Below, piece by piece: positions 20,150 to 29,343 of a stretch of DNA of 56,137 bases. Within the stretch, counting starts at the first letter, position 1. Each line of letters begins with the position of its first letter. The stretch is taken from positions 1-56,137 of the forward strand of contig JAKTTS010000037.1 of the NCBI GenBank assembly GCA_030560485.1, written 5' to 3'. Origin of the DNA: Ascoidea tarda (nom. inval.) (Eukaryota > Ascomycota > Saccharomycetes > Ascoideales > Ascoideaceae). Position numbers and translations under genes: made by a program. The notes beneath the pieces were generated by a model. The model ran no database searches, was not told where the DNA came from, and worked only from the letters and a program-made list of their open reading frames with translations.

Positions 20150-21328
20150 ATGTCTGATTTTTTTTTCGATTCAACTCCTGAATTTCCTACAAATTCAACC
20201 TCTATTGTGGGTGAATCCATATTCGATTCATTCGCTCCAAACTCATTGGAAGATTTGAATTTCAATAACCCTCCTTCAAATCATCTAGCTAAAAAATTAT
20301 CAAATAATCAAAAGTTATTTAAATTATCTGAGTTTGATATTTCAAAAGATTTTTTTAACTTCAACAACAATAACAATAGCGCCAACCTCAGTAATGAAAA
20401 TAATATCCGTAATGTCATCAATCATGATGACGTTGTTGCTCCTCAACAAACCATATCTCGTGAGGAATTATTGCTCATCACTGATCAGGTGTTTTCTAAT
20501 GACAATGTCTCAATATTTGATGAAAAACTAGATTCATCTACTTGGACTTCATTATTTGATAACGATAATAATGACAATAATGATGCAATCCCTATTAAAC
20601 AGGAGTCTCAAGAATCTGCTGCTCAAAAAATTGATCTCAATGAATTTGATGATATGAATGGCTTTTTCACTCAGTCAAAACATCTAGTTGATGCCTTTGA
20701 AAACATTAATTCATCCGCAAATTCTCTTTCTCTCTCTGACCTTTTTAATTCAAATGAGTTTTCATCAAATAAAAACACCAGTACCAACAATAACAACAAT
20801 CACAATTCTAACTTTAATAACTCTAGTAACTCTAATAATATTATTTTTCATTCCAAAAAAAGATCTCTTAATGACTTGAATGATCAAATGTTAAACTTGA
20901 ATGTTTTAACTCCTCCTGTCATCTCTACATCTCCATCTAGTGCTCAATTACCTAACCAATTGGAGTCTGATTTAAATATTAAAAAAAGAAAGAAGATTAG
21001 TACTCCTCAGACCCCTAAAGTTGATCACTTGGGCTGTATCTCTTATAACAGAAAACATCGTTCAGCTCCTTTAAACCCAATTGTCCCTGACTCAAGTGAT
21101 CCTGTTTCCTTAAAAAGAGCAAGAAACACTGAGGCCGCAAGAAGATCAAGAGCTAGAAAAATGGAAAGAATGAATCAATTGGAAGAAAAAGTAGAAGGTT
21201 TAGTTGGTATCAATTCAGAAATTATTAAAGAAAATTCAAACTTGAAACAAGAAAATGCTAGCTTGAAGCAAGAAATCCAAAGATTGAACTCAATTTTAGC
21301 CAACTACCTCCAAAAATCAAATGACTAA
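20150..21328 (+). CDS. GCN4: bZIP transcription activator Gcn4
   Basis: A 392-residue activator of amino-acid biosynthesis genes that binds TGASTCA. The C-terminal bZIP is unmistakable: PIVPDSSDPVSLKRARNTEA leads into ARRSRARK, with the DNA-contacting Asn at residue 326, followed by a leucine zipper. The zipper is longer than in S. cerevisiae, with the repeated SNLKQENASLKQE. Asn/Ser-rich acidic segments in the first 240 residues are presumably the activation domains. TPP at residues 254-256 is placed where a Pho85/Cdc4-type phosphodegron might be, by analogy with Thr165 of S. cerevisiae. Upstream the leader has exactly four uORFs and no other ATG. The S. cerevisiae protein has 281 residues. 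Confidence 0.96.
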   Translation: MSDFFFDSTPEFPTNSTSIVGESIFDSFAPNSLEDLNFNNPPSNHLAKKLSNNQKLFKLSEFDISKDFFNFNNNNNSANLSNENNIRNVINHDDVVAPQQTISREELLLITDQVFSNDNVSIFDEKLDSSTWTSLFDNDNNDNNDAIPIKQESQESAAQKIDLNEFDDMNGFFTQSKHLVDAFENINSSANSLSLSDLFNSNEFSSNKNTSTNNNNNHNSNFNNSSNSNNIIFHSKKRSLNDLNDQMLNLNVLTPPVISTSPSSAQLPNQLESDLNIKKRKKISTPQTPKVDHLGCISYNRKHRSAPLNPIVPDSSDPVSLKRARNTEAARRSRARKMERMNQLEEKVEGLVGINSEIIKENSNLKQENASLKQEIQRLNSILANYLQKSND

Positions 21329-21799
21329 AATGTACAAATTGGCCTTTTATGTTATTTTTATTGTTTATTCGTGTTTATTCATTATTACTACTTATTTCTA
21401 TTTTATTTACTTACAAAGTTGTCTTTCTCTTGTTTTAAATTTTTCTGTTTATTTGTTTTTGTTTCATATTGATTGTTTATAACGCAACAGATAGTTTATT
21501 TGAGATTTTTATATATTAATATATCACATTTTTTAAAAGACATTAAATGTAGGTTTTATTTTTTGGATTCATTCAATTTCCAGTAAATCAGAGCCCTTTT
21601 TTTTGAACCACAAAACAAGGTTTTTTCGAGTCTCAAATCAACTATCAACTAAAATAAACAACAGCTAATCAAAAAAACCCTTTAATGTTGTGTGCATTCG
21701 AATCAATCCTTTTATCAATCAAGATATTCATAATTTCCATACAAAAACAACTCTAAACTGTACTGATTTCTATTTCATATTTTACAATTTCAGCCAAAA
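21329..21799. other. Convergent intergenic region
   Basis: T-rich 3' flank of GCN4 meeting the 3' end of the minus-strand gene at 21800. It holds T-runs and TTTTTATTG-like words that could serve as termination signals for GCN4. No gene is seen. Confidence 0.5.
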
Positions 21800-23149
21800 T
21801 CATTTCATTTCAATATCTTTCTCATCATTTTCACCAGTAGAATTACTCTTTTTAAAATTTAATTCTTCTGAATCTTCAGTTTTCTTGATATCAGACGAAG
21901 CCTTTTCATTTTCATTTTTACTTGCCTGATCATTCTCAAGATTTTCATTTGCTTTCTCATTTGTATTGTCTTTTGTTTTTTCTTTTATTAGTTCTTTTGT
22001 TTTTTCCTTTGTTACTTCTTTTACTTTTTCTTCCGTTTTCTCTTCTGTTTCTTCAACTAAATCTGTGGATTTTCCTCTGGTTTCCAATTCATTTTGAAAC
22101 TGTTTTTTTCCCTCAACTTTTTCAATAGATTTTCCTTCCACTTTTGGTTTATATTTTTGTTTTATTGTATCATTATTTTTATCATTATCGCTTTTAACAT
22201 TATCACTTTTATTATCATTGCTTTTATTGTCATTACTTTTATTGTCATTGTTTTTATTATCATTATCGCTGTTCAAATTCAGATTTAATGGATCAACATT
22301 GAGTTTTTGATTTATCTTTTGTAAAGAAGGCATCTTTCCATGTCTCAAAACTCTTTGATGGTTATTAACTTCTGGGTAAAAATTATTGAAAATAATAGTT
22401 GAATTAGTTTCTGCTTCATATAATGAATCGAGTTTATTATTATGCAAAAAAATTTGATTGAACTCGTTTTCGTTATTTATATTGTTATTATCAATAGAAT
22501 TTTCTCTAGACAAAGATTTGATTTCATGGAATAAATCTAATTTTTTGAATGGACCTGGTTCAATTGAAACCGAACCCTGATCATCCACTATTGCTGAACC
22601 ATTTTTAGATAAATTTTTTAAATTTAAAACTGAAGCAGGCGAGGAAGTTGTTGTAGCTGAGTTAGACGATGAAAATAAAAGGTTTTTATTTTTGATATTT
22701 AGTTTGCTATTTTGATTCTGTAAAGCTTCTATCTCTTGTTTAAGTGAATCGATTTTATCATTGACGTACTCGAGTGATTTGATTGATGAACCCGCCAAAA
22801 CCTCTTCTGAGTCAACCAAATATAGAGGCAAATCGTCTTCAGCAATGCTATGGGCATCAGATTGGTATTTTATTAGCCCGAACATTTTGTATAAACACTC
22901 CATAGATAGCACATAATCAACAGCAACAGAGGACTTGAAGGATGTGTGGTGAATAGAATTATTTATAACACCACTGATAACACTCGCAGGATGAACGACC
23001 ATGGTTGGGACACTGCTAAGTTCGTTTTTTGAGGTTGCAACAGCCTTTGGTAACGTTTTTTGGGCTCTTGTTTGATACTTTTGAGCTGAAGAACGAGATT
23101 TGTCCACCTTTTGTCTTTTTGCAGCCACCATTTCAGCACTTTCGATCAA
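21800..23149 (-). CDS. Unrecognised Lys/Asp-rich coiled-coil protein
   Basis: A 449-residue protein I do not recognise. The N-terminus is basic (AAKRQKVDKSRSSAQ), which could be a nuclear localisation signal. A conserved-looking segment around 75-115 (DYVLSMECLYKMFGLIKY) precedes a likely coiled coil at about 123-155 (KIDSLKQEIEALQNQNSK). The C-terminal 170 residues are low complexity, with tandem NDNKS units encoded at about 22190-22265 and then KEKTKE repeats ending in an acidic tail. The sequence from 60 to 160 is the only part likely to be useful for searches. The promoter has a CACGTG at 23210-23215. The second Met at residue 7 is an alternative start. Confidence 0.7.
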   Translation of the reverse strand: MIESAEMVAAKRQKVDKSRSSAQKYQTRAQKTLPKAVATSKNELSSVPTMVVHPASVISGVINNSIHHTSFKSSVAVDYVLSMECLYKMFGLIKYQSDAHSIAEDDLPLYLVDSEEVLAGSSIKSLEYVNDKIDSLKQEIEALQNQNSKLNIKNKNLLFSSSNSATTTSSPASVLNLKNLSKNGSAIVDDQGSVSIEPGPFKKLDLFHEIKSLSRENSIDNNNINNENEFNQIFLHNNKLDSLYEAETNSTIIFNNFYPEVNNHQRVLRHGKMPSLQKINQKLNVDPLNLNLNSDNDNKNNDNKSNDNKSNDNKSDNVKSDNDKNNDTIKQKYKPKVEGKSIEKVEGKKQFQNELETRGKSTDLVEETEEKTEEKVKEVTKEKTKELIKEKTKDNTNEKANENLENDQASKNENEKASSDIKKTEDSEELNFKKSNSTGENDEKDIEMK

Positions 23150-23702
23150 TGCTCAGTGAAGTTACAAATTACAGTTTCCGCTTCAGGACGCGGTTTTTCA
23201 GACGCTAAGCACGTGTGTCCTAAAAAGGCAGTTGCCCAAACGGGCAGAGACGATATAATCGGATTTACAGAGGAAGGAGGAGCTGGTTGAAGAAGAGCAA
23301 ATGTTGTAGAGAAGCTGTTGGTTTATTCACCTCGGACAAAAGAAAGAACTAAAAACTAAAAAACAGTGCTGCTGAAAGATCAACTAGGTAAATCAGTGTA
23401 AAATAAAACAAAAAGGGAAATAAACACATCGTGCAAAAAAGATAGAATAAAATAGAGTAAAATAACAGAAAATGAAATAAACAAAATGAACAAAATATCA
23501 AAAACCACCAAAAGAACTGTTTTCGGGGTTTAAAAAATATTTTTATTCTTTTTTGGTCTAGTATTTTTAAAGTCATAATAACAAACACACATTGCAGCAT
23601 TGAACATGATTTGATAAATGATAAAATTACTCAAGAGAAAAATTTTCAGCTTTTAAATTAGAAAAGTTCAACTAAAGGTAAATCAGTTTCACTGTTTGAG
23701 TT
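23150..23702. promoter_or_regulatory. Promoter of the coiled-coil gene and 3' flank of the CBM21 gene
   Basis: A GC-richer patch at about 23170-23290 holds CACGTG (23210-23215). The remainder is A-rich purine sequence with no plausible gene; a hydrophobic frame at 23349-23600 is low complexity. Confidence 0.5.
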
Positions 23703-26273
23703 TTATTTCTTTGTTATTTTAGAAGTAGGGGAAGATCCTTGGAAGAAACAATAAGAATCAACGAGTTCTTGATAAGTTTTGGAATCAACAGGAGGCCTTT
23801 CTTTGGTTAATTTTTTGATTTCCTCACCATGTGAAATTGAATTGGCACTTGAAATTGAATTTGTATTTTTAATAAACTTGTCTTTATTATCAGATAATTT
23901 CTTTGTGCCATTAGTATTATTGTCATTTTGTTTTTTGCCATTATCATCATCATCAGCAACACTAACTTTATTTTCACTATTATTTTTCAAGTCTTCTAAT
24001 TTTTGATTTAAAATCTTCAAGTCCAGTGTAGCGTCAACTGCAGTTGAATTGTTGAAAATTAAATTTTCCATTGTGGAGGTTAGGGGAGAATGAAAGTAAA
24101 ATTTGTTAGTGTTGGGATTATTTGGAATTGCTTGAGAATTTGATGCAAAAGGGTATTTTAAGTTGATAGAATTTTCATGAATTTCTTCAAATGAAGGACT
24201 TGAAATTACGTCCAGATTAGTAAGACTTGAAGCATTGAGATAGTTGAAATTTGAATTTAGAGAGGAATTCAAGTCATTGATTGTTGATGAATCGACCGAA
24301 GAAGGTGATTCCAATTGAGGGAAAGGAGGAAAATAGCTATCGGTTTCTTGGCCGTAAAGGCTAGTTTTGAAATTATTTTCCAATGGGTTTTTAACTTTTA
24401 ATTTAGAATTTGAATTAGATTTATCGGTATTAATTTTGTTTGAAGCCAGTTTGGAGGTTAGACTGGTATTTTCAGTTGATTTTGAGGTTGGTTCCAATTC
24501 TAATTTCGAGTTTGATTGTGATTGTGATTTTTGTTTTTGTTTTAATTTTGACTTTGACTTTGATTTTGATTTCGACTTTGATTTCAACTTTGACTTTGAT
24601 TTTGATTTTAGTTTTAATTTTTTCAATCGCGATCTTGGTATTGTGAGAGAAATTTCTTTAATTTTTTTAAGAATTACCAAATAATTTTTGTTGTTATTAT
24701 TGTCCCAAATTTCTCTACCGCCAGCGATATATTTAATACATAATAAGATTTGAGAAGAGTTTTGCAAAATTTTAATATTATGATTTGAATCTTTAGAGGA
24801 GATTATAACTGGAGAATCGTGACTAAATAGAGTTATTAGAGGCAATTTGAAAGTGAATCGATCGTAACCATTTTTTTTTAAAAACCTTGTGTTATCGGAA
24901 ATATAGTTTGCTTTTACCTCAGTGATAGATTTCCAGTCATCTAGAGTATATCTGATACAAACGTACTTTTCGTAGGAAATGTTTTTAGCAGCAATGTAAC
25001 CATTTAGGAATTTTTTATCGGTTGATAGAAAACATCTTTCTAAGAAAATATCACCCTTTGATTGGATACTGTTATTAGAGTAAGGTTTGAAATTTGGTAG
25101 AGATAGTTCCCAAGTAATTGAGTGATCGTCATTGTCGTCTTCGTCTTCGTCGTCGTCATTGTCGTCAGAATGGTAAGTAATATTGTTATTTTTTTGAGCA
25201 GATTTGTTGGAGGGATTTGATTCATTTGATTCATTAGAGTGGTTAGAGTCAGTATCGGAATCAGAAGCAGAATCAGTATTAGAATCAGAATCAGAATCAG
25301 AATCGGAATCGGAATCAGTTTCCGAATCAGAATCGGTGCCAGAATCAGAATCAGAATCAGAATCAGAATCGTCGGGGCCAAATTTCCAGCTATTAAACTG
25401 AGAACGAGATGGGTAGCCAAAAGAAGGATTTGGCATGTTTGCAGGAGAAGCACAGGCAGATATGGCAGTTGGACGATCTTTTTCATTGAAATATTTGACA
25501 TCAGTCATTGAAGAATTAAAATGAACCGATTTATAAGTTGGGGTGGCAGGCAAGGATATTGATTTTTTGTGGGTCTGGTTATTGAGCTGAGATAGTTTTA
25601 AAGATGATTTGACAAGCTCACCACTTTTTTTTCGAACTAAAGGTGGTAGTTCATATTTAGAGACAGGGAAGGGTGGAGAATTTGAGGCCAACGAGGAATT
25701 TAAAGAGGTCGATCTTGATAATAAACTGTCATTGTTATTTGTATTGGTGGTATTGATATTATTGGGTGAATTGATATTATTTAGATTGTTATTGATATCA
25801 AAATTATTGTGGTTAATGTTTTCATCATTAAAATTTAAATTAATGTTTAAAATTGATTTATTAAAGAGGGTGTTTGAATTTGTCACTTTTTTAACGTTCT
25901 GAGCAATTAATATCGGATTATATTTATCATCCTGAGGATAGTGACGAGGTTTGTGTAAAAAAGATAGAGATAGAGGTTGGCTATTATCAGCAGCACCGAA
26001 ATTGCGGTTAGCACTATTATTAATACCAATATTATGGCCGTTGTTGCTGTGATTATAATTGTTGTTTGTATTGTTGTTGAAATCTTTGTCTTTAGTGTTG
26101 GATAAGTTGTTTTTGTTGTAGAAATCAAAAGGTAAGATAATTGTTGAGTTTGTTCTTCTTTTTGTGATCCTTCTTTTGTTTGTATTTGCAGCAACACCCG
26201 TGGGTTTGTTATTCAGATCAGATAACGAAGCTGGTGAAGGGCTTTTAGTGTAGTTGTTTGGGGTTGTTAGCAT
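23703..26273 (-). CDS. PP1 (Glc7) regulatory subunit with CBM21 domain, Gac1/Pig1/Pig2-like
   Basis: An 856-residue protein. An RVxF-type PP1-docking motif, KSVHF, near residue 248 is followed by DVKYFNEKDRPTAIS, as in Gac1-family proteins. A CBM21 carbohydrate-binding domain spans about residues 380-530, with VCIRYTLDDWKSITE, YDRFTFKLPL and GGREIWDNNNNKNY being the usual landmarks. Such proteins target Glc7 to glycogen synthase and so promote glycogen storage. Between the two elements lies a striking Ser-Asp repeat (about residues 295-345), and after CBM21 a Ser-Lys repeat (about 545-580). These two opposite-charge tracts arise from hexamer-like DNA repeats near 25255-25375 and 24540-24610. 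Which of Gac1, Pig1, Pig2 or Gip2 it corresponds to is unresolved. Confidence 0.88.
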   Translation of the reverse strand: MLTTPNNYTKSPSPASLSDLNNKPTGVAANTNKRRITKRRTNSTIILPFDFYNKNNLSNTKDKDFNNNTNNNYNHSNNGHNIGINNSANRNFGAADNSQPLSLSFLHKPRHYPQDDKYNPILIAQNVKKVTNSNTLFNKSILNINLNFNDENINHNNFDINNNLNNINSPNNINTTNTNNNDSLLSRSTSLNSSLASNSPPFPVSKYELPPLVRKKSGELVKSSLKLSQLNNQTHKKSISLPATPTYKSVHFNSSMTDVKYFNEKDRPTAISACASPANMPNPSFGYPSRSQFNSWKFGPDDSDSDSDSDSGTDSDSETDSDSDSDSDSDSNTDSASDSDTDSNHSNESNESNPSNKSAQKNNNITYHSDDNDDDEDEDDNDDHSITWELSLPNFKPYSNNSIQSKGDIFLERCFLSTDKKFLNGYIAAKNISYEKYVCIRYTLDDWKSITEVKANYISDNTRFLKKNGYDRFTFKLPLITLFSHDSPVIISSKDSNHNIKILQNSSQILLCIKYIAGGREIWDNNNNKNYLVILKKIKEISLTIPRSRLKKLKLKSKSKSKLKSKSKSKSKSKSKLKQKQKSQSQSNSKLELEPTSKSTENTSLTSKLASNKINTDKSNSNSKLKVKNPLENNFKTSLYGQETDSYFPPFPQLESPSSVDSSTINDLNSSLNSNFNYLNASSLTNLDVISSPSFEEIHENSINLKYPFASNSQAIPNNPNTNKFYFHSPLTSTMENLIFNNSTAVDATLDLKILNQKLEDLKNNSENKVSVADDDDNGKKQNDNNTNGTKKLSDNKDKFIKNTNSISSANSISHGEEIKKLTKERPPVDSKTYQELVDSYCFFQGSSPTSKITKK

Positions 26274-27081
26274 TATTCATCAACTGTTGGTTATTAGTTA
26301 TTAGTTATTAGAGCTTAAGCAGAGACTGTTAACTGTTGTTATAGGAAATTCGACTTGTGGGATGTCATTAAATGAAAAATTTAAGAAATTTATAAAGAGA
26401 AAACAAACAGAAGGTGAAAAAGAAAGTTCATGAAGTGAAAATAGAAAAAAGCGTAACAATGAAACAGAGTTTGTTATAATATTCTGTTGTGGAGATTAGA
26501 AAGATTATATGTCGCTATATAGAATTGGCTGAAGGTGTTACTGATAATTGATTATAACTTGACCCCAAATGAGAGCTGCTTTCTTTTCGGCTGGCAGCTG
26601 TTGCTTCAATTGTGGTTTCTTCTGCTTTTGCTGCTTTTCGTCGTTTTTCGTCGCTTTTCGTCACTTTTCGCCAACGGCCGACGCTGCGTCACCAGGAACG
26701 ACCCTGCGATCGGGACAACCACAAATACTTCCCTCTCCTAGAAGGACGCCAAACAAGGGACAGCCTTTCCGTCTAGCTCAGGGGCTGACCATGTCATACA
26801 CAGCGATCCACGCACAGCAACGCGCACAAACGTAAAATATATGCACGTGCCACACGCATCATGATGTGACTCGTGCCAATGTGCGCCGCAGGTACTTGGC
26901 AACTCCAGTGGACCGAGCTGCCGCTTCTGGTTTAAATACGCGACGCTGCGTTGGTGCTGTTTTCGGAAGGTTGGAGGAACTTCACCAGAGCTGGATGATG
27001 ATTTTTCGCAGCTTAAATAGGTGCAAGTCACCTCATCTCCTGCTCTTGCTGCCAGTATTCGCTTAGTGGGCTGCTGTTGCA
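26274..27081. promoter_or_regulatory. Divergent promoter, CBM21 gene / peroxisomal protease
   Basis: AT-rich up to 26570, then a GC-richer island to 27080. The island has four head-to-tail decamers at 26634-26673 (CTTTTCGTCG, TTTTTCGTCG, CTTTTCGTCA, CTTTTCGCCA) and a palindromic GCACGTGC with its E-box at 26844-26849. The frames crossing it overlap each other on both strands and look fortuitous. Confidence 0.55.
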
Positions 27082-29157
27082 ATGCTGGAACCTCAGTTTA
27101 AATGGGTTTACATGCCGGTGACCATCCATCTCACCTCGAAGAATGCCTCTGACATTGGCCAGCAGGCGTTCAACTTGAAGAGAAATAACTACAACTCCCA
27201 TCCAAAAAATAGTCAGATTCTAAAATATCATGCTATTTCTGGGATCTACTTGGTTTTGCTCGACACATTTTATTCCAACGATTCCACTAGTAAAGGCATA
27301 AAGGCAAAAGCCTCCAAAATCATCGATCAATTTGTTCTCTCTATTGTCAATTTGGGCGATATCTACTACAATTACACAATCAGATTTACCTTTAAACTTA
27401 ATCAAAGCTGTCAAAACTTCAACTCTGCCACTAGAAATAATAAATCTGAAAATAAAAACGTCTTGAACTGGTACCCCTTAAAGATTTCCTTCATCAAACA
27501 ATTGAATGAAAATTTGATTCACTATTTTAATACAAACTTCTTATTTCAAAATTTCACTTTTCTTCCCTTTTATGACTTTGAAAATAATTCGAATTTATCC
27601 ATAATTAAATTCAAAGCAACCTCGAACTATATTTTGTCAGATGAAGTTTTAAGTTCTTTCAGCAAAATCAATTTTTCTCTAAATTTCGCCACAAATAATA
27701 CCAACCTCAACACCTACAACTCTCAAATAGCAATTCAATCTTGTCCTTTCAGTCTAACCAACCCTTCTTTATTCCTAAATTTCAACTCACATTCAAACAT
27801 AATTTATAACATTAATATTCCCTCAACTAATAACGACAACACACTGATCCCAAGTCCAGATTCCTCCTTATTCGACCAACTAGTTCACTGCAATACTGAT
27901 TATACTTTGGCTTACCTCTCCGACTTTAGATATCTTGACAACATTAATGGTGGAATAGTCAATCTCGTCAATCTGCTGCAAAACAAAAATCCCACCAACA
28001 ACATCACAACATCAATTGGCTTAATAGCTGGTGCCTTTAAAAAGAAAAATGGTGATGGTGAACTATCTCTTATTATATCATGGTATTCCATACTCAGTGT
28101 GCTATTAAATTTTGATACATCGTTACACTTATCCTTGAGTCATTTCCAAAACACAATTATTTTTCCGAATGATCTTATAAATAATAGTAATAATAATAAA
28201 ACACACACCAATAAAATGGAATTGATTTATAATTCAATCAATAAAGAAAATAACATAAAATTTAATAAAAATCTCACTGCCTTAAAAAATATTAAAGCAA
28301 TAACGGTGCTAACTCATGACGGCGACCTATTTTGGGGTTCATCAATTATTTTAACTCCTACAGTAATAATCACAAACAACCACGTAATTAACCCATACAA
28401 AGATCTAACTAAAATTAAAAAAATAAGAATCTGGTTAAATAATATCAATCCTCTATCGAATGATGATTTTCAATTGATTGAATCTCCGATCACCTCTCTA
28501 GATTTAATCTTTATTTTTTTGAAAAAACCCTTGCCTTCAGATGAATTTTCAACATTGACTATCCATTCAAATGATTATGACTATAATTATAATTATGACT
28601 CTGATTTAAAAAATCCTCAAAATCCTTATGAAAAGAACTCCTCTGTGACTTCATATAGCTATGGTTTATTTTTAAATCAAAACTCCTTCATCAACAAAAC
28701 AAAAAAAATCATCAACAACCCACCTTTGATAACTCTAGGTAAATTAAATTTGATTTCATCTATAAATCTTGAACTCTTACTTGATGATAAACCCTTCAAT
28801 ATTAATTTACCTTCTTTACTAATTTCCTCTGCCTCTTGCTTCAACGGCTCTTCTGGGGGTGGAATATTTAATGAGAATGGCCATTTGATTGGAATGATAA
28901 CTAGCAATGGGAAATTATCAAATAATCAAATTTTAAACAAATTCACTTTAATTATTCCATACCATGCAATAAACCTATCTTTGATTCTAATTGATCAAAT
29001 CAAAAATTTAAACTTCTCATTCTTCAACTCAAATTTAAATTATAATCTCAAATTTACTCAAAAACAATTGACTTTTATAAATAACAAAATGAAAAAATTG
29101 TGGAACCTTGAGCAAGATGATACAGATATCTTTGTAGACCCAAATGCAAAATTATAA
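27082..29157 (+). CDS. Trypsin-like serine protease with peroxisomal targeting signal (Tysnd1/Deg15-like)
   Basis: A 691-residue protein whose C-terminal third is a chymotrypsin-fold protease. WGSSIILTPTVIITNNHVI places the catalytic His at residue 434. LDLIFIFL gives the Asp at 474. ASCFNGSSGGGIFN gives the nucleophile Ser at 591, followed by HLIGMITSNG. The final residues are AKL, a recognised PTS1 variant. A trypsin-like protease with a PTS1 fits the peroxisomal processing proteases Tysnd1 (animals) and Deg15 (plants), which trim PTS2 presequences and other imported enzymes. The N-terminal 400 residues are Asn-rich and unrecognised. It starts at the first Met after the divergent promoter. 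I do not know an S. cerevisiae counterpart with this layout. Confidence 0.75.
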   Translation: MLEPQFKWVYMPVTIHLTSKNASDIGQQAFNLKRNNYNSHPKNSQILKYHAISGIYLVLLDTFYSNDSTSKGIKAKASKIIDQFVLSIVNLGDIYYNYTIRFTFKLNQSCQNFNSATRNNKSENKNVLNWYPLKISFIKQLNENLIHYFNTNFLFQNFTFLPFYDFENNSNLSIIKFKATSNYILSDEVLSSFSKINFSLNFATNNTNLNTYNSQIAIQSCPFSLTNPSLFLNFNSHSNIIYNINIPSTNNDNTLIPSPDSSLFDQLVHCNTDYTLAYLSDFRYLDNINGGIVNLVNLLQNKNPTNNITTSIGLIAGAFKKKNGDGELSLIISWYSILSVLLNFDTSLHLSLSHFQNTIIFPNDLINNSNNNKTHTNKMELIYNSINKENNIKFNKNLTALKNIKAITVLTHDGDLFWGSSIILTPTVIITNNHVINPYKDLTKIKKIRIWLNNINPLSNDDFQLIESPITSLDLIFIFLKKPLPSDEFSTLTIHSNDYDYNYNYDSDLKNPQNPYEKNSSVTSYSYGLFLNQNSFINKTKKIINNPPLITLGKLNLISSINLELLLDDKPFNINLPSLLISSASCFNGSSGGGIFNENGHLIGMITSNGKLSNNQILNKFTLIIPYHAINLSLILIDQIKNLNFSFFNSNLNYNLKFTQKQLTFINNKMKKLWNLEQDDTDIFVDPNAKL

Positions 29158-29343
29158 CTTCCCAAAAAGAAATAAAAATAAAAATAGATACGAAAAGCAA
29201 TCCTAAAAATTTAACTATATCGAAAAATAACTATATTATAGTATCAAAAGGATGATTAAAAGCAAAAGAAATATTTAAATTACTCTATGTACTAGTAAAA
29301 ATTTAATAAATCAGAACGATTTTGTAAATTTATCACCATGTTT

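Noticed and set aside
24367-25511. Frames of Asp/Phe or Ser/Glu repeats opposite the CBM21 gene
   Set aside because: Mirror translations of the KS and SD repeats; the minus strand carries the CBM21 and KSVHF motifs.
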